Shown piece by piece: positions 43,034-54,976 of a stretch of 64,000 nt of DNA. Source of the DNA: Cordylochernes scorpioides (taxonomy: Eukaryota; Arthropoda; Arachnida; Pseudoscorpiones; Chernetidae); NCBI GenBank assembly GCA_030710605.1, contig CP092865.1, positions 138,241,120-138,305,119 on the forward strand, written 5' to 3'. Below the pieces are notes generated by a model. That model was given only the letters and a program-made list of their open reading frames with translations, was not told the origin of the DNA and did not search any database. How positions within the stretch are numbered: position 1 is the stretch's first letter; the number at the start of each line of letters is the position of its first letter. A program made the translations under genes and the position numbers.

Positions 43034-43240
43034 AAACACAAAGTAACAAGACCAAATCCAAATAAATAAATAAATAGTGAGACATTTCTGTAACAGCATT
43101 GTTACCATCATCAGACAAAAGTACTGAATGATAAAATATATCACAGTATGTTTTAAATAGTTAATGTTATCAAATTTATATATTTGTATTTGGTTTTATT
43201 ACCTTGTGTTTATAATCTATAATCCAAATTGTGCCTTAAA
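43034..43240. repeat. Hairpin family copy
   Basis: Minus-oriented core (TGAGACATTTCTGTAACAGC..., CATCATCAGAC, i.e. CTGATGATG on minus) and a truncated plus half; outer arms intact. Confidence 0.7.
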
Positions 43241-43257
43241 GGATGAGAGATATGTAT

Positions 43258-43625
43258 GTCTTCTTCTTTCTTATCTCCACTAAATCATATTAGGATATCA
43301 AGTTGTGACCCTTGATGGTGTCTGTTTGACAACCATCATGACTGGGTGAAGTAAAATGCGTCTGCCTTTGTCATTAAGACTGGGAGCACTACTTAGTGGC
43401 AGGCCGACTTAGCTCCAAAAGAAATGGCCGCCTCTGACATGAGGAACAGACGCCATGTGCAGCCGCTCCTAACATGGAGTACAAACGCTGCTCATCCTGT
43501 ATCCCTGGATTAGGAGCCCTTACAGGGAACTATCAGCCGGGCCAGCTGAGTCCAGGTTTTTTAGTGAGCTTGTTACTGCTCTCCCTCCTCCTTTTTCATC
43601 CGGGCTTGGGACCGGCAAGATGTGA
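43258..43625 (+). repeat. TCATTAAGACTGGGAGCAC-family repeat, longest copy
   Basis: About 368 bp from CTTCTTTCTTATCTCCAC to CATCCGGGCTTGGGACCGG; the best reference for the family in this window. Possibly a SINE, but no A/B boxes were found. Confidence 0.65.
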
Positions 43626-43937
43626 TGTGTATGTAATGTGAAGATGCTAGTGGATCAAGAGAATATACCCTTAAATACTAACATGTGATAACTTCCACAA
43701 TCCCAATTACATTTTTTATAATAATTTTTACATTCTTTTTTTTTTTATTATTCCGTTATCAGCAGCCCCGTGTGACCATGGGAGACTGACTCATGTAGGA
43801 TAAGATAAAAAGTGAATTTCCTGGCAAGAGATAACAGTAGGTTATATGTGCTGGCTGACAACAAAAACAATAATAATGCACAATTTGGATTATAGTTTAT
43901 AAACACAAGGTAATAAGACCAAATCCAAATAAATAAT

Positions 43938-44360
43938 TACTAGCCGAATGACCCGGGCAACGCCCGTGTTTTACCCGATTGAATGTTTTTATTCAAATAC
44001 TATTTGTTACAATTATAAATTGGCGCCTTAAATAAATGCATATATTAGTTAATAACTATAGCCTATGTGCTTTATCTATCTATGTACTGTTGGCTTCTGT
44101 AGGCGTCTCTTACTGGGAAAAAGAAAGAGAGGATTCCATTTAGTTATTAACTAATATATGCATTTATTTAAGGAGCGACCCGCTCCAACACAATAGTTAC
44201 AAAAACCAAAAAGCGAGTGGGGGAGGGGGGGGGGGGGGGGGGCAAAGGTGGCGTGATCTTAGCCAACCAATAGGAGAGCGCCATTCCAAAAAAAAGCAAA
44301 TGGTAACAGAGATGAAAACTGAAGAATTATGAACGCATGACGCTCGTAACTGTATATAGA
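43938..44360 (+). mobile_element. CTAGCC-type element, uninterrupted copy
   Basis: About 423 bp, from CTAGCCGAATGACCCGGGCA to CGTAACTGTATATAGA, interrupting a hairpin-family copy whose left half is 43,875-43,937. It includes the TTAGTTAATAACTA inverted repeat and a long G run (44,224-44,242). Confidence 0.62.
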
Positions 44361-44361
44361 A

Positions 44362-44505
44362 TTGTGTGACGTTTCAGTAACAGCGTTGTTACCATCTTTT
44401 GAATTTCTCATTCAGTACTTTTGTCTGAAGATGGTAACAACACTGTTACTGAAACGTCACACACTATTTATTTGGATTTGGTCTTATTACCTTGTGTTAA
44501 CAAAA
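44362..44505. repeat. Hairpin family copy at inner end of right arm
   Basis: Minus half (TGACGTTTCAGTAACAGC) and plus core CTGAAGA at 44,425, then GAAACGTCACACAC. The left arm's partner is truncated by the gap at 27,990. Confidence 0.75.
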
Positions 44506-44705
44506 ACAATAGAATTTGTGTGTTATGTGATTGATGCAGCATTTATATATTCTCTTTACTATAAAATTGATAAGGCACAATTTGGATTATAGCTACAAGG
44601 TAATAACACCAAATCCAAATAAATAAATAGTGTGTGACGGTTTCGGTAACAGCGTTGTTACGATCATCAGACAAAAGAATAAAATCTCTACTCTAAAAAG
44701 TATAT

Positions 44706-44932
44706 AGATAAGGCACAATTTGGATTATAGATTATAAACACAAGGTAATAAGACCAAGTCCAAATAAATAAATAGTGTGCGATATATCGGTAACAGCGTT
44801 GTTACCATCTTCAGACAAATTCGGTTCAGACATGATTCAGTACTTTTGTCTGAAGATGGTAACAACGCTGTTAACGATACGTCACACCATATTAATTTAT
44901 TTGGATTTGGTATTATTACCTTGTGTTAAAAA
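44706..44932. repeat. Hairpin family, long form
   Basis: Counterpart of 27,530-27,752: opposed cores, the plus one starting CTGAAGA at 44,851. A related single half-unit lies at 44,568-44,685. Confidence 0.75.
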
Positions 44933-45195
44933 GTATATAGGTTATAACTTAATCGCACATATGTGCTGCAGAGCTTTACAAAAGTCTCAACCCACCAAAA
45001 TAGAACTGTGACCTCAGTCCCAACCAGAGCAGACCTCCCCCATTTCCTCAACGACCAGGTCAAATAAACCACTTTTAGCCTTTGGATGGCTCAAGGTTTC
45101 CTTCCTCGCAACATTTGCTGGAAACTCCCTCTTCACAAAGGAAACTCCATATGACTGGAAGAAAGCAAAACACTATGAAACTACTGAATGAGAGG

Positions 45196-45337
45196 ATAAG
45201 GCACAATTTGGATTATAGATTATAAACACAAGGTAATAAGACTGAATCTAAATAAATAGTGTGCGACGTTTCGGTAACAACGCTGTTACCATCACACACT
45301 ATTTATTTGGATTTGGTCTTATTACCTTATGTTTACT
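45196..45337. repeat. Hairpin family, collapsed palindrome
   Basis: Counterpart of 27,120-27,262, with a shortened right half (GTTACCATCACACACT). Confidence 0.72.
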
Positions 45338-45339
45338 GA

Positions 45340-46414
45340 ATGAGACAAATCAAGGTCTCTATTCATTATTTCTAATCGAGAAGTTTAGTAATCAATGAAC
45401 AGAGTGGCTGCAAGATTTCCCTTACAGTCAAATATCATTATGTTGATAACAACATTGCTTGGGACCACCATGATATCATTTTGTCATGACCATGTTGTTA
45501 TAAACAGCTAAAATAATTGGCACCTTATAATTATGAATCCCTAACCAAGTTAAAAGTTGTCTTTTAGAACAGAAAGGACAAGAGAGTGCCCTTCTTCATT
45601 AGAAGGAGGAAGTTGAAAAGTTTATCCCAGTTTTCATTCAGTCCCCTTTTGTGTTTTTAGCTATCCCATTAGCCTGCCTAGAAGTCCTCCTCTACGTGGT
45701 GGGCGGTAGAAGCAGCACAAGTAAGGGACTGTCCTGTAGTACGGTGTCGTGAGCCCCGAGCCGCTACGTTAACCGTGAACAGGGAACTCTGAAATGTGGC
45801 TGACTAATGGGACAATGGCACCCCCCCCTTTCTATTTTTTATTTGATTATAACAGAAGCACGAAGTCTATCAGACTATTGTGTTATATTAGAATTATTTA
45901 CATTTATATATTTAATTATTTACACGATGAATTAGTAGTGATTTGTAAATCTGTGTACAAATTGCTCTAAACTTACCAAAGTGTTCATAAGATTGAGTAT
46001 ATACAGAAAGATGGAGTGGACAAGACACCACTACCACGCTATCCCATTAGCAAATTGCCTGCCTTCTCCCAGAGATATTCAAGATTTTACCTTCCCATAT
46101 ATTTATTTGGTTTGTTGCACGTTGGAAAATAGCCAAATTTAATGGAGATAGGGAATTTTTAAAGACACAGTTGATTAGAGTAGAACCTCACTGAAACAGA
46201 TTATTTTCTAAAAATTAACTAGATTCTAACATCCCGAGTCCCAGGATTCTAGTCAGAAATATTTTAACAACACGGATATAAACATAAGGTAACAAAACCA
46301 CACATCCAAATGAATAATTCTAATCTATAATCCAAATTGTAAACACAGAGCACGAACTCATGAAATTCGTGTAATCTTCACACAAGGGGATAAGAAACAA
46401 CAAATTGTAAACAC
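45340..46414. other. Non-coding arm sequence
   Basis: Mirrors 26,056-27,119; no gene supported. Confidence 0.4.
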
Positions 46415-46600
46415 AAGGTAAAAAGACCAAATCTAAATAAATAAATAGTATGTGACATTTCGGTAACAACATTGTTGCAGAAACATCACACACTTTTATT
46501 TATTTGGAGTCAGTACTTTTGTCTGACAATGGTAACAGGGCTGTTACCTAAACATCAAACACTTTATTTAGATTTTGTCTTGATATGGCACGATTTGGAT
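46415..46600. repeat. Hairpin family copy
   Basis: Counterpart of 25,857-26,055, with GGTAACAGGGCTGTTACC and CTGACAATGG in place of the normal core. Confidence 0.65.
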
Positions 46601-46609
46601 TATTCTATA

Positions 46610-47024
46610 TACAGTTTTCTATATACAGTTACGAGCGTCATTCTTCATCAGTCATCTCTGTCACCGTTTGCTTTTTTTTTTGGAATGGCGCCCTCCTATT
46701 GGTTGGCTTCGATCACGCCACCTTTGCCCCCTCTCTCATGCCTCCCCCACTCGCTTTTTCGTTTTTGTAACTATTGTGTTGGCGCGGGTCGCTCCTTAAA
46801 TAAATGCATATATTAGTTAATAACCAAATGGAATCCTCTCTTTCTTTTTCCCAGTAAGAGACGCCTACGGAAGCCAACAGTACAGATAAAGCACATAGGC
46901 TATAGTTATTAACTAACATTTGCATTTATATAAGGCGCCAATTTATAATTGTAACAAATAGTATTTGAATCAAAACATTCAATCGGGTAAAACACGGGCG
47001 TTGCCCGGGTCATTCGGCTAGTAG
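46610..47024 (-). mobile_element. CTAGCC-type element, right-arm copy
   Basis: Minus-oriented and without the left arm's 538-bp insert. It ends with CATTCGGCTAG at about 47,012-47,022. Confidence 0.6.
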
Positions 47025-47405
47025 ATTATAAGCACAAGATAATAAGACCAAGTCCAAATAAATAAATAGTGTGCGACGCTTCGGTGTAACAACGTTGTTA
47101 CCATCTTCAGACAAAAGTACTGAATGAAGAATTTTACCATTTTTAATTCTAAGAATAATTATCTGTTTTTCTCAGAAAACTGTCTTCTTCTTATCTGCTC
47201 TCTTGTTTATACACTTGATAACAGAAACTATTTAAAACATTGTGTGGTAAAATTTCTCATTCAGTACTTTTGTCTGAAGATGGTAACAACGCTGTTACCG
47301 AAACGTCACACACTATTTATTTATTTGGATTTGGTCTTATTACCTTGTGTAGATTTTGTCTTAATTACCTTCTGTTTCTAATCTATAATCCAAATTGTAC
47401 CTTAT
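47025..47405. repeat. Hairpin family, best long form with opposed hammerhead-like cores
   Basis: The clearest full element: outer arms CACAAGATAATAAGACC and mirror; minus core ending ATCTTCAG at about 47,111; plus core CTGAAGA at 47,274-47,280, GGTAAC/GTTACC stem with AACGCT loop, GAAACGTC ending 47,307, then ACACACTATTTATTT. The ~160-bp interior has no ORF of note. Confidence 0.82.
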
Positions 47406-47626
47406 CATAAAATATTAAAACACTTGTGTTTGATATTGTTCAAAATTTTATTTCCCTCTATAGAGATTTTTAAGAACAAATTCAAATTTTAAAAAGGCTC
47501 TTTATTCTATATACTCTTGAATTAAAAATGTAGTCAGGCCCGGGAGTTAGAGGCAACTGTCAAACTGCAAAAATTGTTCAAGTGGAACAATGCAATACTT
47601 GATTAATAAAAGTAAAAACAATTTTG

Positions 47627-47900
47627 ATAAGGCACAATTTGGAGTATAAACACAAGGTAATAAGACCAAATCTAAATAAATAGTGTGATATTACTGAAAC
47701 GTCACACACTCTTTATTAACTTAGATTTGATCTTGTTACCTTGATAAGGCACAATTTGGATTATAGATTATAAAACAAGGTAATAAGACCAAATCCAAAT
47801 AAATAAATAGTGTGTGACGTTTCAGTAACAGCGTTGTTACTGAAACGTCACACACTCTTTATTAATTTAGATTTGATCTTGTTACCTTGTTTTTATAAAA
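47627..47900. repeat. Two adjacent hairpin-family copies
   Basis: A partially deleted copy (about 47,627-47,745) directly joined to a collapsed palindrome (about 47,745-47,900; TGACGTTTCAGTAACAGCG and mirror). Confidence 0.7.
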
Positions 47901-47936
47901 TATTTTGGTTCAAAATACTTTTAATATTCTGATACA

Positions 47937-48118
47937 GTAGAACATACTCTATGAGAGGACACTCACGCTAGAGGACACCTCTCTATAAAGGACAGTTTTC
48001 ATTTACAAAATTACCATTCTTACTATTTAGTAACTCTCCAGTAAGTGAACACCTCTCCCTAAAGGACAGTTTGGCTTTGCAATTAGGTGTTGTCCTTTAC
48101 AGGGAGGTTCTACTGTAT
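47937..48118. mobile_element. CAGTAGAACATAC MITE
   Basis: Starts CAGTAGAACATACTC and ends GGAGGTTCTACTG; counterpart of the 21,703-22,000 cluster. Confidence 0.65.
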
Positions 48119-48252
48119 TTCAAATAGCAACTAGCTTAACTTCTTCGGGGAACAAATATGCATTGAAACTTTACTTTTATTTTTTATTGATTCAACTCAA
48201 AACATTAATCTCTACACAAGGAATATTTGCATCAATATAAAGTACAGTTGAA

Positions 48253-48406
48253 CACAAGGTAATAAGACCAAATCCAAATAAATAAATAGTGTGTGATCTT
48301 TCTGTAACAGTGTTGTTACCCAAATCTCACACAATATTTATTTATTTGGATTTGGTCTTATTACCTTGTGTTTATAATCTATAATCCAAATTGTGCCTTA
48401 TCAAAG
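48253..48406. repeat. Hairpin family, collapsed palindrome
   Basis: ACACAAGGTAATAAGACC and exact mirror; centre GTAACAGTGTTGTTAC. Confidence 0.8.
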
Positions 48407-48631
48407 TACAGTTGAATGTCCATGAGTGGACACTCCTGTTATCAGACCCCTCCAAACAAAGGATGGCTATCATCGCCAAAATTACCCTCCCATTGGAAAT
48501 TTATTCTAGCTAGCAGACATCTCCAAACAACTCTAAGATCCAATATTTATTGATTAGCTATATCATGAAAATTCCTATATATTGGCAGAAAAATTAAAAA
48601 TTACCAAGATTAAAATCAAAGTCAATTAAAA

Positions 48632-49050
48632 GTACAGTAGAACCTCCCGCTAGAGGACACCTCTCTATGATAAGGCGCAATTTGGATTAGAGATTATAAA
48701 TAGAAGGTAATAAGACCAAATAAATAAATAGTGTGTGACGTTTCAGTAACAATGCTGTTACCGAAATGTCACACACTATTTATTTTTTTGGATTTGGTCT
48801 TATTACCTTGTGTTTATGACACCTCTCTATAAAGGACAGTTTTCATTTGCAAAATTACCATTTTTACTATTTAGCAACTCTCCAGTAAGAGGATACCTCT
48901 CCCTAAAGGACATTGGCTCTACAATTAGATGTTGTCCTTTACAGGGAGGTAGTTCTACTGTGAGTTACTAAATAGTAAAAATGGTAATGTTGCAAATGAA
49001 AACTGTCTTTTATGGAGAGATGTTTGCTAAAGGGAGGTTCTATTGTATAT
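48632..49050. repeat. CAGTAGAACCTCC MITE interrupted by hairpin copy
   Basis: Counterpart of 20,785-21,190. The hairpin copy lies at 48,667-48,815 and duplicates the flanking ACACCTCTCTAT phrase. Confidence 0.6.
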
Positions 49051-49349
49051 AGAAAGTTTAAAATAGACCATTCTATTGAAGATTAGTTTAAAAAAATAAA
49101 ATGTATTTACAATTTAGGTTTAATGAAATTTAACTATAATACAATTTAAAATGAGGATATAATATATTTTAATGTTTAAATGGTATTTTTTAGTGTTAAC
49201 ATAAAAAACATAGCAATTCTTTGGTAAGAGGACACCTCTTCCTAAATGACACTTTGGGTCTACAACTAGGTATTGTCTTTTACAGAGAGGTAGTTCAACT
49301 GTATAAATAACCTCTTTAAGCATATGTTGGGTAATTCTCAACACTTATT

Positions 49350-49640
49350 GAATTGAAAAACCTGGGCTCTGCTGGCCCGGCTGATAGTACCCTGTTAGGG
49401 CTCCTAATCCAGGATGAGTCTGTACTCCATGTTAGGAGCGGTAGCACATGGTATCTGTTCCTCATGTCAAAGGCGGTCATTTCTTTTGGAGATAAGTCGG
49501 CCTGCCACTGAGTAGTGCTCCCAGTCTTAATGACAAAGGCAGACACATTCTACTTCACCCAGTCATGATGGTTGTCAAACAGACACCATCAAGGGTCACA
49601 ACTTGATACTCTAATATGATTGAGTGGAGATAAGAAAGAA
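49350..49640 (-). repeat. TCATTAAGACTGGGAGCAC-family repeat, right arm
   Basis: Minus-oriented counterpart of 20,165-20,490. Confidence 0.65.
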
Positions 49641-49905
49641 GAAAAAGAGAAGATTGAATTGAAATTGACTTTAAGGTACATACTGAGCCAAGCATTAGTT
49701 TTCAGGATTAACTGGCTCAAAAGATGTAAGCAAAAACCCAAGGTTTATATAGTATGTGACATTTCGCTAACAGCATTGTTACCATCTTCATACAAAATTG
49801 ATTCAGTAATTTTATCTGATAATGGTAACAACACTGTTACCAAAACGTCACACTATTTGGATTTGGTCTTATTACCTTGAGTTTCTATTCTCTAATCTAA
49901 ATTGT

Positions 49906-51978
49906 ACCTTATAATGATGCAAAATTTTTTCATTCTATTCATTTTTATTACCAGAAATGTTTATAACCAACAGAAATTTATGTAATTAGAAACATAACTC
50001 CAAATCTAAATTAATAAATTGTATGTGATGTTTTGGTAACAGCGTTGTTGTTACAATTATCAGACAAAAGTACTGAATAAGAAAAAATATCAAAGAAAGT
50101 TTTTAAATAGTTTGTTCTGTTATCTATTGTGTAAACAATAAAAAACAAATAAATTCTATATAATCCAGATTATATCTTATTATTAATGTATTTATTAAAT
50201 ATATAATTAAAAATCAGTGATTATATTTTGGTAAATATTGACTAAGGAATTCTACATTTTAAATAAACTTTAAAGAATAAAGGAAATGACATTTCACAAA
50301 GGAAGGAAGTAATATGTCACTTTATAATGATAACTGACTCAATTTTGTTTGGTAAACAATGATTAAAATATATGTCAAGTAAATATTTACTCAATTTTTC
50401 TTTTGTTTTTAAATATATTTTTTGAAAGGAGTTGCTCAATATAAATTTTATTTTGTACATATTATTATTATTATTATATTTTATATATATAATTATTTAT
50501 GAGCCTTTAATATTTAATTTTGTATCATTTAAAAAAATCAGTCTTGAAATTGTTTTTCATTATTTTGGACAGTAAACATTTTGGCATTGAATCAAATAAT
50601 GAAAAAATATGTAATTATTTATATAAAATCATTTATATATTTAATGTTAAAAATTATAATATGAGCTTGTTTTTAAATATTTTCATTGAAAATTTGACAA
50701 GTATTTCATAAATATTAAAATAAAGACCAATATTTATATCTTGACTTTTGGTGTCAAATTCCTTGAGTAGTTTTTTTTTTTTTCTATAAAAATCAAATAA
50801 ATCCAAACTAATTTTTTTAGATGTAGTTTCACTTAGAATTTTAAAAAATTTATTTAGTTTTCCTTTATAACATTCAACTCCCAAATTTAATAATTAAATA
50901 TTAATAAAATGTATATATTTAAATAAAATTTAGTTCTCATATCCTAGATAGTTATGTGAATATCTATTTTAAATAGTAAAAAATATTTGATTTCTTATAA
51001 TAATAAAAAAAAAATCCACCGAAGGGTAATTTAAATTTGAATGTCTACGTTACTATAAAATACTTACCAGAACCATTTTATTATCCAACGTATATATAAC
51101 CGCATGTTTAATATTACAAAAAATGAAACAGAAAAAACGTCAATATTTTATAAGGAAATAATTTAGTCATTACACCAAAAAGTCAAAACTTCCGTTTGTA
51201 ACAAATACATTATGATTGGCCAGTATAAAAACAGGAATGTGAAAGCGGGAGCATTGGATTAAAAAAAAATATTAAATATAATTCACAGAGGCCCACGCTT
51301 CAAAACATTTTTTTTTTTTGAAATTCTCTTTTAAAATATTTGACCATATATTAATTTTCATTTTTGAATAAGAAAATTGTTTTTATATATTGCAAATACG
51401 ATTAAAATTTTCTAAACCATTTTAGATCTTTAAAAATGAATATAAAAATAAACTTTAGAAATAAGAGGGTTATTTCAAAAATCTGCAAATTATGATAATA
51501 CACTTTCTGTAAAACGCTTGGTTTACGAATGATATATTTATATCCAATTATCTATACATATATTGAGCTAATTTACGATCCATTTAATTTATGAATAATT
51601 TGGCAAAAATATATATAAAGACCTCAATCTATTTATTAAAAAGTTTCTTTTTTAAGGTGGAAAAGAAAAAATAATGAATTAAAAATATTATTTTCTCTCT
51701 TTCTCTCTTCTCCATACCGTACCCCAGGTAGGCTTTTTATTATCCTTAAATAATTATATATTTTTGATGAGAGAGATTTTAAAAATATATACCTTTTATA
51801 TTTTAAAATATATAAATTGAAATTTATATAGAAATACACGTATATTGAATATGCACATTATAATGCATATGAAGTATTTAATTTCATTTAATAACAAAGT
51901 ATGAAAAAAATGTTAGATCAACTTTATATTTAAAAAAAATACTTTTAAAAGCTAATTAAAATATATTCCAGTAGGCTG
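49906..51978. other. Very AT-rich arm sequence
   Basis: Mirrors about 17,840-19,910; no gene supported. A partial hairpin copy is at about 50,020-50,080. The last five bases, GGCTG (51,974-51,978), are the gypsy target duplicate. Confidence 0.5.
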
Positions 51979-51986
51979 TGTAGAAT

Positions 51987-52197
51987 TGTTGGATAACTGA
52001 ATGCTACGACAGCTAGCGCCACACTGGACCTATCATCATCACAACCGTTTTGTTTACTTTTTCTTCTCTATACTTCAATAACTGTTCGCTACCATAACTT
52101 TGTCTTTCTTGCTAAATGGATAATAAAGATTATTATCATATAATCCTCAACGTCCTCATGCCTTCCTACAAGCTGTAAGTACCTAAATCTTACAACA
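51987..52197 (+). repeat. Copia 5' LTR
   Basis: 211 bp, starts TGTTGGATAACTG and ends CTTACAACA. No difference from the 3' LTR seen by eye. TGGATAATAAAGATTATTA could hold the polyadenylation signal (AATAAA). Confidence 0.94.
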
Positions 52198-52200
52198 ATT

Positions 52201-52215
52201 AGATTATGAGACTGA
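52201..52215 (+). promoter_or_regulatory. Copia primer-binding site matching the anticodon arm of tRNA-Met
   Basis: AGATTATGAGACTGA, three bases after the LTR, is complementary to the anticodon arm (TCAGTCTCATAATCT) of elongator tRNA-Met, not to a tRNA 3' end. Drosophila copia and 1731 are known to prime from the 5' half of initiator tRNA-Met in the same manner. Confidence 0.7.
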
Positions 52216-52270
52216 GTATTGCATGAAATTCAACTAACGAGTTAAGACAAAGAAAAAAGGCTTAGCAAAA

Positions 52271-54976
52271 ATGGCGTCACTCCCGAGCCACGATGTAACC
52301 CTAAATAAGCTCGACGGCTATAACTACTCACTATGGTCTTTCAAAATTGAAATGCTCTTGCAAAAGGAAGATCTTTGGGAAGTTGTCACCGAAAATATTC
52401 CAGATGAACCTAAAATCGAATGGAAAAAGAAAGACTCAAAAGCTAGAGCTATCATTAATCTAAGCATCGCCGACTCACAAATAGTGCATGTCAAAAACCT
52501 ACTAACAGCCAAAGCTACCTGGGACACTCTTAAAAATATCTATGAAAGAAAAACACTCTCAGGAAAAATTTATTTGCTAAGGAAACTATACAGCTTAAAA
52601 CTCGAAGAAGACAAAGACATGCAGCAGCACATCACTACCATGATGGAACTTGTTGACAAACTGCGAACCATTGGCGAAACACTAAAGGACTCTCACATCA
52701 CGGCTATACTGCTTTGCTCGCTTCCAAAGAGCTACTCCAATCTCATCACGATGTTGGAATCAAGGCCTGATGACGAGCTAACGCTTTAATTTACCAAGAA
52801 CAAACTCCTTGATGAACACACACGCAGAGTAGAAAGCTCGAAAGACGAAAGCACCGAATCTAAAGCCTTAAAAAGCCTCCACAGAGCTTCAAGCCAAAGA
52901 AGAGAAAAAGAGAAGAAATTCTGTTCTTTCTGCCACAAACCAAACCACTCCAAAGAAGAATGTTGGCACTATCAAAAGCGAAACAACAGCAACAAAGAGT
53001 ACAAATATGAAAACTTCAGAAGAGGAAACGTACCAAAGTACACAAATCAGAGAACAACAAAAGGACCTAACCCAAAAGCTCTCAATTGCACTCAACGAGA
53101 AGCAAGTGTACACAACTGGTTCATCGACTCTGGAGCCACATCTCATATGGCGTACGACGAAAGCTTCTTCACTGAACTTAACAGAGAACAAACACAAAAT
53201 GTTGTGGTTGCTAATGGCAATAAGCTGCAGGTCAAAGGGATAGGACAAGGAGAAATCAAAGTCATCACACCCCAAGGAAAGACTGACACCTTACTTCTCA
53301 CAAAAGTTCTCTACATCCCGGAACTAACAGACAACCTTCTGTCAGTGAGTGCGGCCACCTCCAACGGATGTAAAGTAACGTTCAAAAGAGATTGGTGTAC
53401 CATCGAAAGAGACAACACAGCCCTCGCGAACGGTATACTTGACAATGGAATGTACCGACTCCACCTGGATGACAACCCCCAAACTCGCACATTCAAAGCA
53501 AATGTAGCAAAACAAAACCACTGCAAGAACAAAAATTGCCTCATGCTCTGGCACGACAGACTAGGACACAGAAATATAGAATCAATTAAGAAGATTCGAA
53601 ATGAGAACCTAGCAAGAGGACTAAGTCTAAATAACTGTTCGCACAGCACAGACTGCGTTCAGTGCATTCAAGGAAAACTCACCGAAACCCCATTTCCAAA
53701 GAAGACAGAGTACAGAGCAACTGAAACGCTTCAACTTGTCCACAGTGATATCTGCGGTCCATTACCAACTAACTCTCTCAGCGGTAAGAGATACTTCATC
53801 ACCTTCACTGATGACTACAGCAGATACACGAAGATCTACCTCCTGAAAGGAAAAGACGAAGCCTATGAAAAAATAAAAGACTACGTCATCTCAGCACACA
53901 CGGAATTTGGAAAAAATATCCAAACCATACGGACAGACAACGGTCGTGAGTACGTAAACCGACAAGTCGAAGATTTCCTGAACCAAAGCGGAATCAAACA
54001 TCAGCTAACAGTCCCCTACTCACCAGCCCAGAACGGAGTAGCAGAAAGGAAAAATCGATCACTAATGGAGATGACAAGATGCATGCTGTTTGACTCAGGA
54101 CTCCCACAGTCCCTATGGGCGGAAGCGGTTACCACAGCTAATTACCTACACAACCGAATACCCTCGAAAGCTACAGACAAGACTCCTTTTGAACTATGGA
54201 CCAACAGGAAGCCCAGTCTGAAGCATCTAAAAAGATTCGGATGTAAAGCCTTCGCCTATATTCCCAAGATAAAAAGAAACAAGTTGGATAGCAAAGTTAT
54301 CGAAGGGATCTTTCTTGGATACGATGATCGAAGCAAAGGATACAGAATCCTGCACGATGCAGACAACATCACAATCAGCAGATCCGTAAAATTTCTAGAA
54401 AAAGAAAATGGGTTTCACCACGCTTCCACAAAAACAACTTCACCACAAGTACTAAGTACAGATCTAACTTCCTCCAATCATATTGGTAATGCAGAGGAAA
54501 GTCAGGAACCAGGAACACAACCCGAAAACCTTGAGGACTCAGAAACCGAGGATTACATTCAACCCGGTACAAGCACAGGAACACAAGTGGTCACACAAAG
54601 AAGATCCACGAGACCAACAAAGGGAATACCTCCCATAAGAAATGACTACATGCTGTACAAAACTGAAGCTCAAGACATTCAGACACCTACCAACTACTCG
54701 GAAGTCCTACAATTACCAAAAATAGAAAGAGAAAAATGGCTACAAGCAATGAACGAAGAACTAAATTCTCTTGAGAAGAACAATGTATGGGAACTAACGC
54801 CTCTACCTAAGGGCAAAAAGATCATAGGATGTAAATGGACCTATAAACAAAAACTCAATTCCAAAGGAGAAATAGAGCGGTACAAAGCCAGACTCGTAGC
54901 AAAAGGGTTCAAATCAGAAATTTGGCCGAGACTACGAAGAAACCTTTGCACCAATTGTGAAGCATTCTACAATTAG
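52271..54976 (+). pseudogene. Copia gag-protease-integrase-RT reading frame, one internal stop
   Basis: Starts at the ATG at 52,271. Gag (172 codons) ends at a premature TAA (52,787-52,789), after which the same frame stays open. Next come a CX2CX4HX4C zinc knuckle (CSFCHKPNHSKEEC, about 52,920), an aspartic protease (WFIDSGATSHM, about 53,120), a GAG-pre-integrase/zinc region (LWHDRLGHRN...C..C, about 53,545-53,665) and the integrase core (FTDDYSRYTKIY, IRTDNGREYVN, SPAQNGVAERKNRSL with the catalytic Glu). A GKPE/GYDDRSKGYR-type C-terminal block follows, then the RT start (IIGCKWTYKQK, ARLVAKG). The frame is lost near 54,914 by an extra base and ends at 54,976. Confidence 0.93.
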
